Made by a program: the position numbers and the translations under genes. DNA of 64,000 bases from Klebsiella grimontii (GTDB lineage: Bacteria; Pseudomonadota; Gammaproteobacteria; Enterobacterales; Enterobacteriaceae): the NCBI RefSeq assembly GCF_900200035.1, contig NZ_FZTC01000020.1, forward strand, positions 1 to 64,000, written 5' to 3'. Within the stretch, counting starts at the first letter, position 1. The number at the start of each line of letters is the position of its first letter. Positions 60,010 to 64,000 of the stretch are shown piece by piece. Below the pieces are notes generated by a model. That model worked only from the letters and a program-made list of their open reading frames with translations, was not told the DNA's origin and did no database searches.

Positions 60010-61482
60010 ATGAAAGATATCGCCAATTCCGCCTCACGAAACGGGAGCTCGACCGCGCCGGTCGATGAAGTTTTACCCGTTACGCAAATGATTCTTTATG
60101 GGCTACAGCACGTGCTGGTGATGTACGCCGGCGCCGTCGCGGTTCCGCTGGTGGTGGGCAACGCGGTAGGGCTCCCGCCGGAACACATTATTTTACTCAT
60201 CAGCGCCGACCTGTTTATCTGCGGCGCGGCCACCATCGTGCAGTCGCTGGGGGTCGGTAAGTGGCTCGGCTGTCGGCTGCCGCTTATCCAGGGCTGCACC
60301 TTCGCGGCGCTAATCCCGATGGTGCTGATCGGTAAGGAGTACGGGATCGGCGGTATTTCCGGGGCGGTGATCGTGTCCGGTATATTCATCCTCTGCTGCG
60401 CGCCGTGGATTAGTAAGCTCATCCGCTTCTTTCCCAAGGTGGTGATGGGCAGCATCGTCACGCTTATCGGCATGTCAATTATGCCGGTCGCAGGCGGATG
60501 GATTGGCGGCGGCAGCAGCGAAATGAGCGGCTTTGGCGCCCCCTTCTCGCTGCTGATGGCGGCGATTACGCTGGTGATTATTCTCAATATTTACACCTTT
60601 GCCTCCGGCGTCGTGAAAAACACGTCGGTGCTGATCGGTCTTATCATCGGCACCGTACTCTGGAGCTGCTTTAAGCCTCTCGACTTTAGCCTCGTCCACG
60701 CCACCCCCTGGCTCCATCTACCGACCCTGATGCCCTTCGCCAAACCTGAGTTTCACATTATTCCCGTCGCCCTGCTGTCGATGGTGATGGTGGTGGTAAT
60801 GGTGGAAACCATGTCCTCGATGATGGCGACCGGGGATATCGTCGGGAAAAAGGTGGACGCGAAGATGCTGCGCAACGGCCTTAACACCTGCGGTATCGCG
60901 ACCACTATTTGCGGCTTCTTCAATCTGTTTCCCTACGCCGCGTTCGCGCAGAACGTCGGCCTGATCGGTTTAACCGGGGTGCGCAGCCGTTTTGTGGTGT
61001 CGGTCTCCGGCATCATTCTGATTCTGATGGGCGTGTTCTCAAGGATGGCGGCGCTGGTGGTGCTGATACCGAAACCGATCCTCGGCGGCGCGGGCATCGT
61101 CATGTTCGGTATGGTGGCGGTGTCCGGTATCCGTACCCTGGGGCAGGTCAACTACCGCAACAATAATAACGGTATGGTGGTGGCATTAACGCTCGGCCTC
61201 GGCATGATGCCGGTGCTGGTGCCCAACTTATTCACCCAGTTTCCGCCGATGGTTCAGCTGTTTCTGCACAGCGGGATTACGATCGGTACCCTGACGGCTA
61301 TCGTCGCCAACCTCACCCTCAACGGCAGCGTACCTTTGCGCGTTAACCACGAAACGCCGGTCCCCGATCCGGCCCCGCCAAGCTCGGCGGCGCGCAACAT
61401 GGCCGTCAGAACCGTCAGAATGTGGCTCCTGCTGCGCAAAGTTCAAAAGGAGAGACAGCCGGAAGAAGCCCAGGAGGGGTAA
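60010..61482 (+). CDS. uacT: urate/xanthine:proton symporter, NCS2 family
   Basis: A 490-residue inner-membrane protein with about 14 hydrophobic segments. It has the NCS2 signature QNVGLIGLTGVRSR, the conserved acidic TM8 (MVVVMVETMSSMMATGDIVG) and NLFPYAAFAQN before the signature. The C-terminus, VRTVRMWLLLRKVQK, is close to that of E. coli UacT (VRTVRMWLLMRKLKK), so urate is the likelier substrate; xanthine remains possible. Its stop overlaps the next small frame (TAATG). It starts the unit that includes fdhF, so urate uptake and formate oxidation are coexpressed. Confidence 0.9.
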   Translation: MKDIANSASRNGSSTAPVDEVLPVTQMILYGLQHVLVMYAGAVAVPLVVGNAVGLPPEHIILLISADLFICGAATIVQSLGVGKWLGCRLPLIQGCTFAALIPMVLIGKEYGIGGISGAVIVSGIFILCCAPWISKLIRFFPKVVMGSIVTLIGMSIMPVAGGWIGGGSSEMSGFGAPFSLLMAAITLVIILNIYTFASGVVKNTSVLIGLIIGTVLWSCFKPLDFSLVHATPWLHLPTLMPFAKPEFHIIPVALLSMVMVVVMVETMSSMMATGDIVGKKVDAKMLRNGLNTCGIATTICGFFNLFPYAAFAQNVGLIGLTGVRSRFVVSVSGIILILMGVFSRMAALVVLIPKPILGGAGIVMFGMVAVSGIRTLGQVNYRNNNNGMVVALTLGLGMMPVLVPNLFTQFPPMVQLFLHSGITIGTLTAIVANLTLNGSVPLRVNHETPVPDPAPPSSAARNMAVRTVRMWLLLRKVQKERQPEEAQEG

Positions 61483-61601
61483 TGATGCTCACCAGACTCC
61501 TGTTCGCATTGCTAACCCTGCTGCTGCTGGCGATCCCCGTCGTGCAGCAGGGGATCGCCCAGGGCCTGAACGGCCGCTTTAGTTTTGCCCTGCTGTTCTA
61601 A
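61482..61601 (+). CDS. unnamed 39-residue membrane peptide
   Basis: A short frame starting in a TAATG overlap with the permease stop, preceded by AGGAGGGG at 61472-61479. It encodes 39 residues: a short basic N-terminus (MMLTR), one strongly hydrophobic stretch (LLFALLTLLLLAIPVV, about 6-21), then QQGIAQGLNGRFSFALLF. This suggests a single-span membrane peptide. The second ATG at 61485 is an alternative start. I do not recognise a family. Its place between the urate permease and fdhF suggests a subunit or regulator of one of them; this is inference. Confidence 0.65.
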   Translation: MMLTRLLFALLTLLLLAIPVVQQGIAQGLNGRFSFALLF

Positions 61602-61618
61602 GGTTAAGGACCCTTGCT

Positions 61619-63766
61619 ATGAAGAGAATAACGACCGTCTGCCCCTACTGCGCCTCCGGCTGCAAAATGCAGCTCACGGTAGAGGAGGGAAACATTACCC
61701 GCGCCGACGCCGCGATGGGAAAAAACAATCAGGGCACCCTGTGCCTGAAGGGCTACTACGGCTGGGATTTTATTAACGATACCCAGATCCTCACGCCGCG
61801 CCTGAAAACCCCGATGATCCGCCGCCAGCGCGGCGGCAGGCTAGAATCCGTCTCCTGGCATGAGGCGCTCGATTACGTCGCCACCCGTCTGAGCGCCATT
61901 AAAGAGAAGTATGGGCCGGACGCGATTCAGACCACCGGATCTTCGCGCGCCACCGGCAATGAAACCAACTACATCATGCAAAAATTCGCGCGCGCCGTTA
62001 TTGGTACCAATAACGTCGACTGCTGCGCTCGCGTCTGACACGGCCCTTCGGTTGCAGGTCTGCACCAGTCGGTCGGCAACGGCGCGATGAGTAATGCCAT
62101 CACCGAGATCGATAATACCGATCTGGTGTTTATTTTCGGCTATAACCCGGCGGATTCGCACCCTATCGTGGCGAATCATATCCTCAACGCCAAACGCAAC
62201 GGGGCGAAAATTATCGTCTGCGATCCGCGTAAAATCGAAACCGCGCGCATTGCCGATCTGCACCTTGCCCTGAAAAACGGCTCCAATATTGCGCTGCTCA
62301 ACGCCATCGGTCACGTCATTATCGAAGAGGATCTGTACGATAAATCCTTCGTCGCCGGGCGTTCCGAAGGCTTCGACGCGTATCGCAACATCGTCGAAAG
62401 CTATACGCCGGAATCGGTGGAAGCCATCACCGGCATCAGCGCCAGGCAGATTCGCGAATGCGCGCGGCTGTACGCCACCGCCGGAAACGCCATGATTCTA
62501 TGGGGAATGGGGGTGACCCAGTTCTGGCAGGGCGTCGAAACGGTGCGCTCCCTGACTAGCCTGGCGATCCTCACCGGCAACCTGGGGAAACCGCACGTCG
62601 GCGTTAACCCGGTACGCGGCCAGAACAACGTCCAGGGGGCCTGCGACATGGGCGCGCTGCCCGACACCTTTCCGGGCTATCAGTATGTGAAATTCCCGGA
62701 AAACCGGGAGAAGTTCGCCAACGCCTGGGGCGTCGAGAGCCTGCCGGAGAACCCCGGCTACCGCATCAGCGAGCTGCCGCACCGCGTGGCGCGCGGTGAA
62801 GTGCGGGCGGCGTATATCATGGGGGAAGATCCGCTGCAGACCGACGCCGAGCTTTCCGCCGTACGTCAGGCCTTCGAGGATTTGGAGCTGGTTATCGTCC
62901 AGGATATTTTCATGACCAAAACCGCCGCGGCGGCCGATGTGATTCTGCCCTCGACATCGTGGGGCGAGCATGAGGGCGTCTATACCGCTGCGGACCGCGG
63001 CTTCCAGCGTTTTTTCAAGGCGGTAGAGCCGAAGTGGGATCTGAAGACCGACTGGCAGATCATCGGCGAGATCGCCACCCGCATGGGTTATCCGATGAAG
63101 TACGACAACACGCAGCAGATCTGGGATGAGCTCCGCCAGCTGTGTCCCAACTTTTTCGGCGCGACCTACGAGAAGATGGGAGAGCTGGGCTACGTGCAGT
63201 GGCCGTGCCGCGACGAGTCGGAGGCGGACCAGGGCACTTCGTATCTGTTTGCGGAGCGCTTCTCAACGCCGAACGGGCTGGCGCAGTTCTTCACCTGTGA
63301 ATGGCAGGCGCCGATCGATAAGCTGAGCGACGAGTATCCGCTGGTGCTCTCCACGGTGCGCGAAGTGGGCCACTACTCCTGCCGCTCGATGACCGGCAAC
63401 TGCGCGGCGCTGGCCAAACTGGCGGACGAACCGGGATACATCCAGATCAACACCGCCGACGCCAAACGGCTCGGCATTGAGGACGAAGAACTGGTGTGGG
63501 TTAACTCGCGCAAAGGCAAGGTGATTTCCCGGGCGAAGGTCAGCGACAGGCCGAATAAAGGGGCGGTCTATATGACCTACCAGTGGTGGATCGGCGCCTG
63601 CAACGAGCTGGTCACCGAGAATCTCAGCCCGATAACTAAAACCCCGGAGTATAAGTACTGCGCGGTTAACGTTGAGCGCATTGCCGATCGGCAAGCCGCC
63701 GAACGGTACGTTATTGATCAATACAACCAGCTGAAAACCCGTCTGCGCGACAGCGCCGCAGGGTAA
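61619..63766 (+). CDS. fdhF: formate dehydrogenase H, selenocysteine-containing
   Basis: A 715-residue molybdoenzyme oxidising formate to CO2. The in-frame UGA at 62036-62038 encodes selenocysteine 140, as in E. coli FdhF (DCCARV-U-HGPSVAG), so the two halves seen as separate frames are one gene. The N-terminal [4Fe-4S] motif is CPYCASGC, then GTLCLKG. The rest matches E. coli FdhF over its length, including EVGHYSCRSMTGNC near the C-terminus. It has no signal and is cytoplasmic. It lies 17 bases after the small membrane peptide and probably forms one operon with the permease; the usual E. coli location is unlinked to purine genes. Confidence 0.96.
62036..62066 (+). promoter_or_regulatory. 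SECIS element of fdhF
   Basis: Just after the UGA, GGU (62050-62052) pairs with ACC (62064-62066) and GCA (62054-62056) with UGC (62061-62063). U62053 is bulged and the apical loop is GGUC. This is the SelB-binding hairpin known from E. coli fdhF, directing selenocysteine insertion. Confidence 0.92.
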
Positions 63767-63802
63767 AAAATATCGCCCCGCGGTGCGCACCCCGGGGCGA
63801 TA
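63765..63802 (-). terminator. terminator of the MocA-like gene
   Basis: On the minus strand TATCGCCCCG and CGGGGCGATA (63771-63780 and 63793-63802) form a ten-pair stem with a twelve-base loop, followed by TTTTTT at 63765-63770. It serves the minus-strand gene ending at 63831 and may also hinder read-through from fdhF. Confidence 0.8.
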
Positions 63803-63830
63803 GTGTCTCTTCTCATTCCCTTCGCCAACG

Positions 63831-64000
63831 CTAACCGACAGCGGCCTGATCCTTACGGCAGCGACGGGCGACCTCAAGATACTGCTGCGGAGTATCAACG
63901 TCCCAGTGAATCCCCTGACTCGCCACGGGAATAACGCGCACCGCCATCTGACCGATAACGTCTCGTAGGGTGGCCCCTTGCGGGGCGCGATGAATCAGCG
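63831..64000 (-). CDS. mocA: MocA-like molybdenum cofactor cytidylyltransferase (3' end)
   Basis: The last 56 codons of a gene running off the right edge; its start is outside the window. The reading (GATLRDVIGQMAVRVIP, then GIHWDVDTPQQYLEVARRC) matches the C-terminus of MobA/MocA nucleotidyltransferases, including the WDVDTP motif. MocA (YgfJ) makes the cytosine-dinucleotide cofactor for xanthine-dehydrogenase-type enzymes, and in E. coli it lies in the same purine cluster. The call is family-level because only the end is visible. Confidence 0.7.
   Translation of the reverse strand, partial: LIHRAPQGATLRDVIGQMAVRVIPVASQGIHWDVDTPQQYLEVARRCRKDQAAVG

Noticed and set aside
59687-60013. Possible 108-codon gene upstream of the urate permease
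   Set aside because: It has no good ribosome-binding site or recognisable family, covers the dyads and the sigma54 element, and overlaps the permease start.
61619-62038. Truncated formate dehydrogenase fragment or pseudogene ending at a stop
   Set aside because: The UGA is at the known selenocysteine position (140), followed by a SECIS hairpin, and the frame continues with full homology to 63766.

Overview
The window is a high-GC enterobacterial chromosome segment, most like Klebsiella or Raoultella. The core gene order (tyrosine tRNA tail, narIJHGK, narXL, ychO ... ychN, chaC, chaB, chaA, kdsA, sirB1, sirB2, prmC, prfA, hemA, lolB, ispE, prs, dauA, ychH, pth, ychF) follows the E. coli order. 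It is interrupted by a nas nitrate-assimilation cluster of the type characterised in Klebsiella oxytoca. No phage, insertion sequence or CRISPR array was seen. Names come from reading the translated proteins against remembered family members; no database search was possible.

Layout. 1-300: 3' end of a tyrosine tRNA, its downstream tail repeat and a REP-like element. 301-1748: an Lrp/AsnC regulator divergent from a DMT exporter. 1745-12940: respiratory nitrate reductase narGHJI, transporter narK and two-component system narXL, with FNR and NarL sites between the units. 12937-14316: ychO. 14419-25479: nasF-E-D-C-B-A and nasR, with a sigma54 promoter, NtrC-like sites, an ANTAR-type hexaloop and a leader terminator; nasC and nasB read as one fused frame. 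25548-42651: core genes for cation exchange, KDO synthesis, release factor and its methylase, haem, isoprenoid and PRPP synthesis, plus an inserted MerR regulator and a small DUF1883-like gene.

42725-64000 is a purine/urate catabolic island placed after ychF. It has a YgeV-type sigma54 activator, ygeW-ygeX-ygeY-hyuA-yqeA, an XdhC-like accessory gene, ygfK-ssnA, an aegA/ygfT-type flavoprotein with a four-cluster ferredoxin, and divergently a UacT-like urate/xanthine permease, an unnamed 39-residue membrane peptide and fdhF, a selenocysteine formate dehydrogenase H read through an in-frame UGA with a SECIS hairpin. The window ends in the 3' part of a MocA-like gene.

How it works together. The nar genes respire nitrate under FNR and NarXL control, and the nas genes assimilate nitrate under nitrogen and nitrate control. 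The island puts together the parts reported to be needed for formate-dependent anaerobic urate breakdown in E. coli (formate dehydrogenase H plus AegA or YgfT), which are unlinked there. Three of its transcription units carry a sigma54-type -24/-12 element, each preceded by a TTATCA-N3-TGATAA-like dyad, suggesting one regulon under the YgeV-type activator. This linkage and the shared regulatory signal are the most notable observations.
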